A stretch of DNA of 25,164 nucleotides, from the NCBI GenBank assembly GCA_023485745.1, contig JAMCZL010000044.1:5199-30362 (forward strand), given 5' to 3'. The stretch is from Candidatus Martarchaeota archaeon. GTDB taxonomy: Archaea; Micrarchaeota; Micrarchaeia; Micrarchaeales; Micrarchaeaceae. This document shows positions 15,029-22,893 of this stretch, in pieces (positions within the stretch are counted from its first letter, which is position 1; every line of letters begins with the position of its first letter). The notes under the pieces are model-generated. The model was not told where the DNA came from and did no database searches. It saw only the letters and a program-made list of their open reading frames with translations. The position numbers and the translations under genes are program-made.

Positions 15029-15427
15029 TTACTCCCAAAGGTCTTGCCACCTATAGGGAAGAAGTTCCTTTAGTTTAACTGTCTTTTTCTCACTAAGTAT
15101 TATTTCTGTATTGAGATTCTTTCTGTCTATTTCGAACATCAATTCCCTACATCTTCCACAAGGAGGCATATATTTATAGTCATTACTTACCGCAACAATT
15201 TTTCTGATTTTTGTTTCGCCATTCTTTAACATCGATAAAATTGCTGCAACTTCTCCACAAAATTGTAAACCGCATGCACCATTAAGATTTACTCCAGTAT
15301 ATATTAGTCCTTTGCCTGATAGTAGTGCACTTCCAACTTCTCCTGATTTTGCTTCCCAAGAAAGCTGTTTTGCTTTAGACAGCCTTTTTGCTTTCTCAAA
15401 TAGTTCCCTGTTTGATATTGTTGCCAT
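15029..15427 (-). CDS. Cytidine deaminase-family protein
   Basis: Zinc-dependent hydrolytic deaminase of the cytidine / blasticidin-S deaminase family, 132 aa (normal for the tetrameric type). Zinc ligands and catalytic Glu: C57-G58-E59 (usual CAE, here with Gly) and P-C90-G-R-C93; LIYTGVNLNGACG matches the substrate-binding strand. Most likely cytidine to uridine salvage; blasticidin-type substrate not excluded. Base composition is clearly more AT-rich than in most neighbours, with A/T-ending codons, hinting at transfer from another genome. TATA-like CTTTTAAATTACC lies about 30 nt before the ATG. Confidence 0.9.
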   Translation of the reverse strand: MATISNRELFEKAKRLSKAKQLSWEAKSGEVGSALLSGKGLIYTGVNLNGACGLQFCGEVAAILSMLKNGETKIRKIVAVSNDYKYMPPCGRCRELMFEIDRKNLNTEIILSEKKTVKLKELLPYRWQDLWE

Positions 15428-15437
15428 GTTATCTTTT

Positions 15438-15753
15438 AATTAAAGGTAATTTAAAAGCTATCCATTTTTCGATTAGTTTTTTAACAAATTAAACAATTAA
15501 AAGTACTTCTAAGCAAGAACGTGTATAAAAAGTCGTCATTCTGTATAAAAAGTACCCAGATTTAGGATACCTTTGCTACAAAGCCGAAAGGATTTGGGTT
15601 TTAAGGTATTGCGGGCTGCGTCATGCTGGCCCCAATCGGCTTCGGGTTTAGTTGTATTGCGACGCGCGCCTTACACTGCATGATTAGTGCTCCGCGCATG
15701 GTTTCTAGTTCTATTTTATAAACGTTTTGCGTTATATATTTGTAGTTGAGCTT
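15438..15753. other. Gene-poor stretch with twin TATA-like boxes and a GC-rich island
   Basis: AT-rich from 15438 to about 15560, including TGTATAAAAAGT twice about 20 bp apart (near 15522 and 15542). Then a GC-rich block at about 15600-15700 with equal-length 32-codon frames on both strands (plus 15623-15721, minus 15601-15699), neither with a ribosome-binding site. GCGTC (15617) and GACGC (15661) can pair, and GTATTGCG occurs twice. TTTATAAAC near 15715 probably drives the next gene. A small non-coding RNA is possible but unproven. Confidence 0.45.
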
Positions 15754-16008
15754 ATGCCGGACGATTTGGAGGCATCTGAGGATCCTGGAGTAAACGCTGA
15801 CGCTTGGATAAAGAAGGCTTTGGAATCTTCTCAAGCAGCAAGCAGAAATGCCAGCAATGCAGAGGCGGTAAAGGCATCTGAGGGCGACGAGGACGGAAAT
15901 GCCCTCTATATTTACATAGTATTTTCCATCCTTGTGATACTGGCTTTCTATTTCAACGTGTTCAAGACTTTGATTCCGGCTGCCCTGATACTGGCAAATT
16001 TGCTTTAG
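15754..16008 (+). CDS. Small membrane protein, function unknown
   Basis: 84 aa from ATG 15754. An acidic, Ala/Ser-rich soluble N-terminus (residues 1-48) is followed by hydrophobic segments (about 50-68 and 71-84), so one membrane hairpin or a single helix with a hydrophobic tail. A TTG-initiated form 9 residues longer is possible, but it would start inside the promoter region, so ATG is preferred. It is followed 19 nt later by another membrane-protein gene, suggesting an operon. No family recognised. Confidence 0.6.
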   Translation: MPDDLEASEDPGVNADAWIKKALESSQAASRNASNAEAVKASEGDEDGNALYIYIVFSILVILAFYFNVFKTLIPAALILANLL

Positions 16009-16027
16009 ATGACGCGGTGTGCATAAA

Positions 16028-16639
16028 ATGTTCAAATATTCGAAGAAAGCTTTTAGTTTCATGCTGAGCCCTTCCTACCAGAGCGGGAAGTTCAGCCTTT
16101 TAGAGTCGCTTAAAGTGTATTATCTTGGGCTGCTGCTGCCGTTGGCATTAAACATAATTATAGGGATTGTCGCTGTGCATTCGGGCTATTCAATAAGCGC
16201 TAGTTCCTATTCCAGCTTTTCGCAGTTTGCCGGGTATCTTCATATAAACATTGGCAATGCGTATCTTAGCTACATCGCCAACATGCTTGTCATAGTCCTT
16301 TTATTGCTGCCGGTTGTATCGGGATTGATTGGAGGCTCACTGCTTTATTTCATAACTGGCAAGATTGTGCATATTTACGACGAGTATGATACGGTAGTGG
16401 GGCCTAGCATGCTGTCGAGCCTGCCGTTTTCGATGTTTTTCTGGGTAGTGCTTCTGGGAAACACTTTGGTTGGCGAGCTCTTGGCTCTCTTAATATCTGT
16501 ATGGGCCGTGCTAGTGCTTATATTCGGGCTTGCAGGACAGAATGACATAAGCGCCTGGAAGGCCCTTGCAAGCATAATCGTAGAATATGTAATATGGATT
16601 GGATTTGTAATCATATTCTTTATGATGATAGGCATTTGA
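16028..16639 (+). CDS. Multi-pass membrane protein, Yip1-like
   Basis: 203 aa from ATG 16028; GGTG at 16016-16019 lies nine bases before it, so the GTG at 16019 is probably part of the signal rather than the start. About five hydrophobic helices (about residues 28-50, 78-105, 125-150, 150-170, 185-203) follow an N-terminal KAFSFMLSPSYQSGKF stretch, a pattern common in archaeal Yip1-domain proteins that open with a short amphipathic segment. Family assignment is from overall pattern only. Confidence 0.6.
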   Translation: MFKYSKKAFSFMLSPSYQSGKFSLLESLKVYYLGLLLPLALNIIIGIVAVHSGYSISASSYSSFSQFAGYLHINIGNAYLSYIANMLVIVLLLLPVVSGLIGGSLLYFITGKIVHIYDEYDTVVGPSMLSSLPFSMFFWVVLLGNTLVGELLALLISVWAVLVLIFGLAGQNDISAWKALASIIVEYVIWIGFVIIFFMMIGI

Positions 16640-16667
16640 GATTTGAGACACGCGCAGAGGAGATTAA

Positions 16668-17324
16668 ATGGCATATAGAAGGGGAAAGAACGAAGAGCTT
16701 CACGTTGTAAATCTCAGCAGCAAATATAAAGAGCACCCGCTAAGGAACGGCCTGTTGCCTGCGCTTTTCGCTGCCATAACCGTGTCTGCCATATACTACA
16801 TATTCATTTCTGGAGGATTTGACAAGCTATACGGGGCAGGATCTTCCGAAGTGATATTCGCCTCTTTTGCGGCAAGCGTGTTCATATTGTTCATGATGCC
16901 CAGGTCCAGGGCGGCAAGGGTGCCAAAATTCGCCAAAAGCTATTTTATGGCGGCCATAATTGGATACCTTGGTTTCCTCCTGTCTATGCATATACCCACG
17001 GCGATAGCGATTGGCATAACGATATTTGTGCTGATAGTGCTTCTAGTTGCCACAAAGAGCGAGCATCCTCCCGCAGTTGGGATAGCTTTCGCATTCGTTA
17101 TATACCGTGTGGGATTTTATGGCGTATTCGAAGTAATAGCGATATTAATAGCGATAATAGGCATAAGGATACTGCTCGAGGAATCTGTGTTTGCGATAAA
17201 AGACCTTGAAAAATTTGATGCGCAGATAATGCACGGGCTGAAGGGCAAGAACATGGAGAGGAGCAAGAATGGAAAATTTGTCAAAAATAAAAAAGGTAAA
17301 GGCGGAGATAAAAAGGGCTCCTGA
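16668..17324 (+). CDS. HPP-family integral membrane protein
   Basis: 218 aa. Five hydrophobic segments between about residues 28 and 170; the defining HPP motif appears in ATKSEHPPAVGIAFAF, and MPRSRAARVPKFAKSYF matches the loop after helix 2 of this family. Some HPP proteins are nitrite transporters in plastids and cyanobacteria, but the archaeal role is unknown. The C-terminus is a Lys/Gly-rich cytoplasmic tail that overlaps the truD start by 56 nt. GAGGAGA precedes the ATG. Confidence 0.78.
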   Translation: MAYRRGKNEELHVVNLSSKYKEHPLRNGLLPALFAAITVSAIYYIFISGGFDKLYGAGSSEVIFASFAASVFILFMMPRSRAARVPKFAKSYFMAAIIGYLGFLLSMHIPTAIAIGITIFVLIVLLVATKSEHPPAVGIAFAFVIYRVGFYGVFEVIAILIAIIGIRILLEESVFAIKDLEKFDAQIMHGLKGKNMERSKNGKFVKNKKGKGGDKKGS

Positions 17325-18498
17325 GGATTTTCTGGTCCAGGAGATAACTGCAAATGGGACTATTCTATCGCTGGACAAGGCATACCTGCCAGGCGAGCTG
17401 GGCTTTTCAGAGCAGGAAAGCGGAAAATTCGTGGTGTTTATCCTTCAAAAAAGGGATTGGAATACCGCCCAGGCTCTGATCGGCTTGGCAAAAACGCTCG
17501 GACGCGGCAGGAAATCGGTCTCCTTTGCTGGCACCAAGGACAGGGTCTCGGTTTCTACGCAGCTATGCAGCGTTTTCGGGGCGGACCGGGCCAGAGTTGC
17601 TTCTGCAAGGCTAAAGGATATAAAGGTAAATGCGGCGTGGTATTCGGACTCGCAGGTCAGAATGGGCGACCTTTTGGGAAACAACTTCTCAATTAAGATA
17701 CATGCAGAGATTGACGAGGATAAGCTTGGCGACCACATAAAAAGGGCCTGTGAAGAGCTTGACGGGATGTTCCCAAACTATTTTGGCGAGCAGAGGTTCG
17801 GCCAGAGAAAAAACAACGTTGAAGTTGGACTTTGCCTGCTGCGCGGCGACTTTGAAAGGGCCGCAATGACCTTTCTTACGGATACCTCAAACGAAATAAA
17901 CCAAGACGCCGTGGCGGCAAGGAAGAGGCTGGCAGAACGTATGGACTTTGCAGAGGCAATGAATTATTTCCCAAGATATTTGAAGTACGAACGGATGGCG
18001 ATAGATTATCTTTCAAAATTCCCCGGAAACTATGCCAATGCGCTAAGGAGACTGCCAAGACAGCTTCTGCTCATGTTTGCACACTCCGTGGAGAGCCAGA
18101 TATTCAACGAAGAAATAGAGTATAGGATAAAAGAGCACAGGCTGAAGCTGGAAGACGAAGACATTGCAGTATTGGAGAATTTTTACGGTTTTCCAGACTA
18201 TGAAGCCATAGTGCATGCCGAGGATGGAAGAGAAGTTGGCAAATACTTCGCCTGCGGCAACATAGTCGGCTACGATACGAAAAGGCTCACGGATTTCGAG
18301 TCGATGCGCCTTGACGAACTTGGAATAAAGCTTGAGGACTTTAAGCTCAAGAAGATGCCAGAGATAAACTGCAAGGGCACATTCCGCGTTTTCTTTTCGC
18401 CTTTCAAAGATTTCTCTTTTGAAAATGGCGCTATGCAATTTTCTTTGCCTGCAGGCTCTTATGCAACGACGATGGTAGATGAGTTCTTTGAAGTATAA
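17269..18498 (+). CDS. truD: tRNA pseudouridine synthase TruD
   Basis: Makes pseudouridine at tRNA position 13. Seen: IKRAPEDFLVQEI at the N-terminus, FAGTKDRVSVSTQ with catalytic D91, and NYFGEQRFGQR, the three diagnostic TruD motifs; the C-terminal half carries the TRUD insertion domain. 409 aa is typical of archaeal members. The ATG at 17269 lies inside the HPP gene; the conserved N-terminus begins about 10 residues later, so a somewhat later start is possible, but the two genes overlap in any case. Confidence 0.95.
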   Translation: MENLSKIKKVKAEIKRAPEDFLVQEITANGTILSLDKAYLPGELGFSEQESGKFVVFILQKRDWNTAQALIGLAKTLGRGRKSVSFAGTKDRVSVSTQLCSVFGADRARVASARLKDIKVNAAWYSDSQVRMGDLLGNNFSIKIHAEIDEDKLGDHIKRACEELDGMFPNYFGEQRFGQRKNNVEVGLCLLRGDFERAAMTFLTDTSNEINQDAVAARKRLAERMDFAEAMNYFPRYLKYERMAIDYLSKFPGNYANALRRLPRQLLLMFAHSVESQIFNEEIEYRIKEHRLKLEDEDIAVLENFYGFPDYEAIVHAEDGREVGKYFACGNIVGYDTKRLTDFESMRLDELGIKLEDFKLKKMPEINCKGTFRVFFSPFKDFSFENGAMQFSLPAGSYATTMVDEFFEV

Positions 18499-18537
18499 GT
18501 CTTATGCGGACCATTAAACCATTGAGGTTGCGGTAGA

Positions 18538-18552
18538 AGGTTTATATAATTT
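18538..18552 (+). promoter_or_regulatory. Promoter of the KaiC-like pair
   Basis: GGTTTATATAATTTT is a strong archaeal TATA box; predicted start near 18568, with GGTGG at 18573-18577 as ribosome-binding site for the ATG at 18585. Confidence 0.6.
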
Positions 18553-18584
18553 TATTACGGATTAGAAACTATTGGTGGATTTTG

Positions 18585-19316
18585 ATGAGAGAGAAGATTC
18601 AAACCGGGATAGATGGACTAGATTCCCTACTTGGAGGGGGAATACCAAAAAGGAACCAGATGCTGCTTGCAGGAGGTCCCGGTGCTGGAAAAACGCTAAT
18701 ATCTTTTGAATATATCTATAGAAATGCGTTGGCGGGTAAGAAATCTGCACTGTTTTCCATAGAGGAAACTTCTGAAATGATAATTGAAAACGCTAAGGAG
18801 GCGTTCTCGAATTTTAAGGACATTGACAAATTGATTGAGTCCAAAAAGCTCATAATTGAAGGTCTTGAAGAGGAAAGGCAGTATCTTGGCAATAACGATG
18901 AGAACCGGGGAGGTTATGCGTTCAACGAATGGCTTGGTGGCATATCTTCAATAATTGAAGCAGAAAAGATTGATACTGCGGCAATAGATTCGATATCGGC
19001 CTTGAAACTGCTTATAAAAGACCAATTAGATTACAGAAACCTATCAATAAATATGATTAACACTCTGAGGAAGCTTAACGCTACGACAATCATAACTGCA
19101 GAAATGAATTCTACGAATAGGATTGGGTTAATGTTTGAACCTGAATTTTTTATATATGATGGAATAATTATTCTTTACCTTTCTACGGCGTCAAATAATC
19201 GCAGGATAAAAAGCTTGGAAGTAATAAAAAACAGGGGATCTGGCAATAGCACCGCTACGGTGCCTTACGAGATAACAGAGGACGGGATAGTGCTCGAAAA
19301 TCTCGATCTTGGTTAA
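18585..19316 (+). CDS. KaiC-like RecA-fold ATPase 1
   Basis: Single-domain KaiC/RadA-superfamily ATPase, 243 aa. Opening IQTGIDGLDSLLGGGIPK is the KaiC signature; Walker A GGPGAGKT at 30-37; paired catalytic Glu in FSIEETSEM; Walker B-like TAAIDSISAL. Single-domain KaiC homologues are common in archaea and act as ATP-dependent switches in signalling, but no partner is visible here apart from the second copy 9 nt downstream. AT-rich relative to truD. The TTG at 18582 is in frame, but ATG 18585 is the better start. Confidence 0.9.
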   Translation: MREKIQTGIDGLDSLLGGGIPKRNQMLLAGGPGAGKTLISFEYIYRNALAGKKSALFSIEETSEMIIENAKEAFSNFKDIDKLIESKKLIIEGLEEERQYLGNNDENRGGYAFNEWLGGISSIIEAEKIDTAAIDSISALKLLIKDQLDYRNLSINMINTLRKLNATTIITAEMNSTNRIGLMFEPEFFIYDGIIILYLSTASNNRRIKSLEVIKNRGSGNSTATVPYEITEDGIVLENLDLG

Positions 19317-19325
19317 TGTGATTCG

Positions 19326-20075
19326 ATGGAAAACTTCGATCCCTATTATCCAGTTGAATTTATTAAAACCGGCATACCCGGATTTGACAGGCTATGCGGT
19401 GGTGGGATACCGTTAGGTTCTCAGGTCCTTTTGTATGGAATGCCGGGCGCGGGAAAAACACTGTTTTGCATAGAACTGCTTTACCACAATGCAAAATTGG
19501 GTATACCCAGCGTATTTATATCCACTGAAGAACGTAGAGAGGACCTTGTCAGGAATTCCTTGGAGGTGTTCTCCAATTTTGAAGATTTGGATAGGTTTTT
19601 TCAAGACAAAATCATAAATGTTGAGTATTTGAGAGGAATAGATGCAATAAAGAGTAGGGAAGAATTCGAAGAAACGCTTTCTAAAATGGGTCAGATTATA
19701 AAATCCAACAAGGCAAAGATAGTGGTCCTCGATTCAGTAAGTAACTTGCGCTCTAGGTTTAGGAATGATAGGACATACACTAGATCTGTTGCATATATCT
19801 CGGAGTTTGGACGAAGCTTGAACATAACAGGGATTGCAACACTGGAAATGCTTGGTAAAGAAAGTAGCCAAAAGCTTGGCGGTTTATACACAACTTCGAT
19901 GTTCGACGGCATAGTGAATTTGAACTTGAAAGACATTGGCGGTGAGTACCAATATGTGATAAACATACCGAAATTCAGGAGAACAGAACATAGCACAGTT
20001 ACTGCACCGTATATGATAACTTCGAAAGGCTTCGACATACTCGTTGAGGGAAAAGGTAAACTTCAACAGCATTGA
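19326..20075 (+). CDS. KaiC-like RecA-fold ATPase 2
   Basis: 249 aa, clearly related to the preceding gene but well diverged. FIKTGIPGFDRLCGGGIPLG, Walker A GMPGAGKT (about 38-45), catalytic Glu pair in ISTEERRED and Walker B-like KIVVLDSVSNL are all intact, so both copies should bind and hydrolyse ATP. Nine bases separate it from copy 1, and TGTGAT precedes the ATG. The pair may form mixed rings. Not ArlH: no archaellum genes nearby. Confidence 0.9.
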   Translation: MENFDPYYPVEFIKTGIPGFDRLCGGGIPLGSQVLLYGMPGAGKTLFCIELLYHNAKLGIPSVFISTEERREDLVRNSLEVFSNFEDLDRFFQDKIINVEYLRGIDAIKSREEFEETLSKMGQIIKSNKAKIVVLDSVSNLRSRFRNDRTYTRSVAYISEFGRSLNITGIATLEMLGKESSQKLGGLYTTSMFDGIVNLNLKDIGGEYQYVINIPKFRRTEHSTVTAPYMITSKGFDILVEGKGKLQQH

Positions 20076-20406
20076 TCCAAACTTTCAGGCTATGCCAAGT
20101 CTTAAACCTGTGCACATTTGGATTCGATAATCTAATAGTAGATTTATTAGATAGTAAAATCAGGAAGGCATGCTTACGGCCCCAGGATTGTCTGTCTTAA
20201 GAATTGGGACTGCCCGGAATCATGCACAGTTTTGCTGAAAAGGAGGAACCTGAGATATCTATATCTTTTTCGCGCCTTCAAGAAATTCAGTAAGTTTACC
20301 ATAGGCCCTTTCAACCCACAGATTTAAAGAGATCGATCTGTTTATCATGCCATCCGTAGCTTATTCAAAAGTACCGTGCCATGCACTGTAATTTGCGTAC
20401 ATTATG
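20076..20406. other. Intergenic stretch with inverted repeats, no gene seen
   Basis: 331 bp. ATCTAATA/TATTAGAT (20130-20152, 7-nt loop) could end the KaiC transcript. ACAGAT/ATCTGT near 20319-20342 flanks a TATA-like CTTTAAATC on the minus strand, which might start an unknown small RNA running toward 20080. I cannot match this to a known RNA. Confidence 0.4.
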
Positions 20407-20504
20407 CGCCGGGATTGGGATTTGAACCCAAACTTCCCGAAGGAAACCAGATCTCGAGTTTCGCCAAATTTTTCTGGCGCGTTACCAGTTTCCGCCATCC
20501 CGGC
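20407..20504 (-). tRNA. tRNA-Ser(CGA) with a 14-nt intron
   Basis: Acceptor GCCGGGA/TCCCGGC with discriminator G, D-arm GCG...CGC, anticodon stem CCAGA/TCTGG, loop CTCGAGA (anticodon CGA), long variable arm TTCC-TTC-GGGAA typical of class II tRNAs, T-arm TTGGG-TTCAAAT-CCCAA. CCA is not encoded. Between the 5' anticodon-stem strand and the loop sits AAAATTTGGCGAAA (20459-20472), which must be removed to make a normal arm; one-base sliding means the junction is 30/31 or 31/32 rather than the usual 37/38. Confidence 0.88.
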
Positions 20505-20518
20505 AGCGATTAAGGTAA

Positions 20519-20533
20519 ACATTAATATATATG
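20519..20533 (-). promoter_or_regulatory. Promoter of tRNA-Ser
   Basis: Minus-strand CATATATATTAATG, centred about 23 nt before the tRNA 5' end, fits a tRNA promoter with no or minimal leader. Confidence 0.55.
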
Positions 20534-20634
20534 GCTATTAACTATATTCTGTTGCAATATTTTATAAATATTTGATGTAATTATTGATGTGAATATTTAT
20601 ATCGGATACCTGACTTAAGGTAAGGGATGTGCTA

Positions 20635-22203
20635 ATGCAGAATAAATTCTTTGGAACGCGCTTTACCTTTAGATTGTTTACTGTGGCCCTATTTATATTG
20701 CTGGCTGTTGCTGGCTTTGGATTTTCGGCCTATCTTTTTGTGGTGTCCAAGAGCCTCTACATGTACATTATATCAACAATGTTCCTTGCTCTTTCTATAA
20801 TTGCGGGTTTGTTCAATATTTCTGCTTCGATAATGTATTATAGGTCGTACTTCTATGGGAATTACCTTGAAAAAATAAAGCAGACACTCAAGCCCATGGA
20901 GTCGTTCCCCACGGTTGCCGTAGCAGTGCCGGTATACAATGAGAATCCAGATATGGTAAAAAAGACATTTGATGAGATACTGACCATGAACTATCCAAAG
21001 GACAAGATCAGGTTCTATCTTTTAGACGATTCCACAAAAGGGGATGTGATAAAGGAGCTCAGAAGCTACGCCCTTCGGAAAGGCGTAGTTTATATGCACA
21101 GGCGCAATAGGAAGGGGTATAAGGCTGGCGCCATGAATAAAATGCTGAAGACCTCAAAGGAGGAGTTCCTTGCGATATTTGACTATGATGAAAAATTGGT
21201 CAACAAAAACTTCCTTATGGATCTGCTTCCCTACTTCCAGGACGAAAAGCTGTCATATCTGCAAACTGAAAAGACCCATTCGAAGGGCAACCTGTTTTCA
21301 GACTCAGTTAAAATGTTTGACGCGTTCTTTTTCAAGTTTATAGAGCCTGCGAGGGCACTGAACAACACCGCGATATTTGCCGGCTCCTGCGGCATAATAC
21401 GAATGCGGTACCTGAAGAAGATGGGTGGATTCCCTGAATACGTGATAGAGGATACGTTCTTCAGCTTCAAGTCAGACATTTCTGATTACAAGAGCATATA
21501 TGTGCCAAAGGTGTATGCGCTTGGAAAACCCATAAAGACGTTTACTGAACTGGTCAAGCAGCAATGGAGGTACAACTACGGTGATACCCAGTTCCTGAAA
21601 TATTTCTTCAAAAACAACAAGTACTTTAACAAGGACAGGAGCACTTCAGTTCAAAAGATGGATTACCTCGTGCATGGGCTTGGGCTCAACTACCTTTCAG
21701 TGGTATTGATAATGTTCACAGTCATATCAATACTCATAGTCTTCTCCGCTGCCCCGTTTGTGAATCTTACCGTGCAGCAGCTTTTAAGCGGCAAATACTT
21801 GGGATTGGATCTTGAGATATTCGGGTCGCTTGCATTCCTATTGTCATTTCTGGTACCGGTCATACTAACCAAGATATACTTCAATTCCATTACAAAAGGG
21901 TTCATGCTTTTTGCCCTCAATTTTGCTCTTGCATTTGTCAGGACAAAGGCGGCGATTGCAGCTGTGCTCAAAAAGAGCCCTGCTATACACTGGAATAGGA
22001 ACAATGCCAGCACAAACCTAAGGGGGCTGAAGAAACTGCTGTTCTCAATAATGAACACGAAAATCGAGGTCATGTTTTCTGGGCTGATATTTACGCTTAG
22101 CCTGTTCGCAGTTATGAACAACCATTTTACCGGAGGGCTCTGGCTCCTGCTTTACGGGTTTATGTACCTGTTTACTACGATATTTCTTTACAAATACGGA
22201 TGA
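20635..22203 (+). CDS. Membrane GT2 glycosyltransferase, cellulose/chitin synthase-like
   Basis: Processive-type family 2 glycosyltransferase, about 522 aa. Two N-terminal membrane helices (about 12-65), then a cytoplasmic catalytic domain: VAVPVYNENPDMV, LLDDSTKG (first Asp pair), IFDYDEKL (DxD), YVIEDTFFSF (catalytic ED) and QQWRYNYGDT (equivalent of QxxRW), then four C-terminal helices. It probably polymerises or extends an envelope or secreted polysaccharide from a nucleotide sugar. TATA-like ATATTTATAT lies near 20593. A GTG start at 20629, two codons upstream, is also possible. DUF424 follows after 4 nt. Confidence 0.88.
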   Translation: MQNKFFGTRFTFRLFTVALFILLAVAGFGFSAYLFVVSKSLYMYIISTMFLALSIIAGLFNISASIMYYRSYFYGNYLEKIKQTLKPMESFPTVAVAVPVYNENPDMVKKTFDEILTMNYPKDKIRFYLLDDSTKGDVIKELRSYALRKGVVYMHRRNRKGYKAGAMNKMLKTSKEEFLAIFDYDEKLVNKNFLMDLLPYFQDEKLSYLQTEKTHSKGNLFSDSVKMFDAFFFKFIEPARALNNTAIFAGSCGIIRMRYLKKMGGFPEYVIEDTFFSFKSDISDYKSIYVPKVYALGKPIKTFTELVKQQWRYNYGDTQFLKYFFKNNKYFNKDRSTSVQKMDYLVHGLGLNYLSVVLIMFTVISILIVFSAAPFVNLTVQQLLSGKYLGLDLEIFGSLAFLLSFLVPVILTKIYFNSITKGFMLFALNFALAFVRTKAAIAAVLKKSPAIHWNRNNASTNLRGLKKLLFSIMNTKIEVMFSGLIFTLSLFAVMNNHFTGGLWLLLYGFMYLFTTIFLYKYG

Positions 22204-22207
22204 ATTA

Positions 22208-22519
22208 ATGATATACTACAAGGAGCACTTAATTGACGAAGGCGTTATAATAGCTATATGCGATGAAAACCTCATAGATAAGGTCTTGGAGGATGGAGAT
22301 CTGTTCATGGACATATCCTCTTATTCTGATTTCTACAAGGGAGAGCTTATAGATCCCAATGCAGACCTCAAACTGGACCTAAGGGAATTTAACTCTGCCA
22401 ATGTGGTTGGTAGCGAGTCTGTGGCCTTCGCGATAAAAAACTTCCTTATTAGCAAGGATAACGTGAAGATGGTCGGAAAAGTCCCATACGCGCATTCGTA
22501 CAAGGTCAAAAAGGTGTAA
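22208..22519 (+). CDS. DUF424 family protein
   Basis: 103 aa. Matches the archaeal DUF424 pattern: opening with a short strand and VIIAICDENLIDKVLEDGDL, central FYKGELI, ANVVGSESVAFAI and the closing KVPYAHSYKV. Function unknown; the family is widely conserved in archaea, often near translation genes. It starts 4 nt after the glycosyltransferase stop and ends 9 nt from the convergent nac gene. Confidence 0.85.
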   Translation: MIYYKEHLIDEGVIIAICDENLIDKVLEDGDLFMDISSYSDFYKGELIDPNADLKLDLREFNSANVVGSESVAFAIKNFLISKDNVKMVGKVPYAHSYKVKKV

Positions 22520-22528
22520 TTACCTGCT

Positions 22529-22882
22529 TTATTGGCCATTGCCGGTAAGCTCGAGTATCGCCTGGGCGATATCACCGTTGCTTTTCTCCAACGCCTCCCT
22601 CGCTTTGTCCGCGTCGCCTATGCCGGACTTTTCCATTACCAATTTGATGTCATCCTCGTTTATTTCGGCAGGCTGGGCAGCTTTGTCGCTTTCTGATACC
22701 TCGCCGGAAATTTGAAATGTCACAATTCCCTGGGTCTCGACTTTCATTACCTGCGGATTGCTTATCAATATCAGTTTGTCTGGGCACTCTATGGTCACAG
22801 AGTTGGCATTTATATCGGTAGATTTCATCCCCATTTTTGCCATCATGCTCTTGAGTGTTCTTGGATCTATGTTTGGCATCAT
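22529..22882 (-). CDS. nac: Archaeal nascent polypeptide-associated complex (NAC) protein
   Basis: Ribosome-associated chaperone that binds nascent chains as a homodimer. 117 aa: N-terminal DPRTLKSMMAKMGM, a NAC beta-barrel domain (about residues 25-70, with VTIECPDKLILISNPQVMKV), and a C-terminal UBA domain (about 77-115, IKLVMEKSGIGDADKAREAL). TGTGAT with a three-base spacer gives the ATG at 22882. It lies 11 nt after the methyltransferase gene, in the same minus-strand run. Confidence 0.95.
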   Translation of the reverse strand: MMPNIDPRTLKSMMAKMGMKSTDINANSVTIECPDKLILISNPQVMKVETQGIVTFQISGEVSESDKAAQPAEINEDDIKLVMEKSGIGDADKAREALEKSNGDIAQAILELTGNGQ

Positions 22883-22893
22883 GCAATCACATA

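Noticed and set aside
15601..16062. Minus-strand frame of 153 codons
   Set aside because: It runs antisense to the well-supported small membrane protein gene at 15754 and crosses its promoter.
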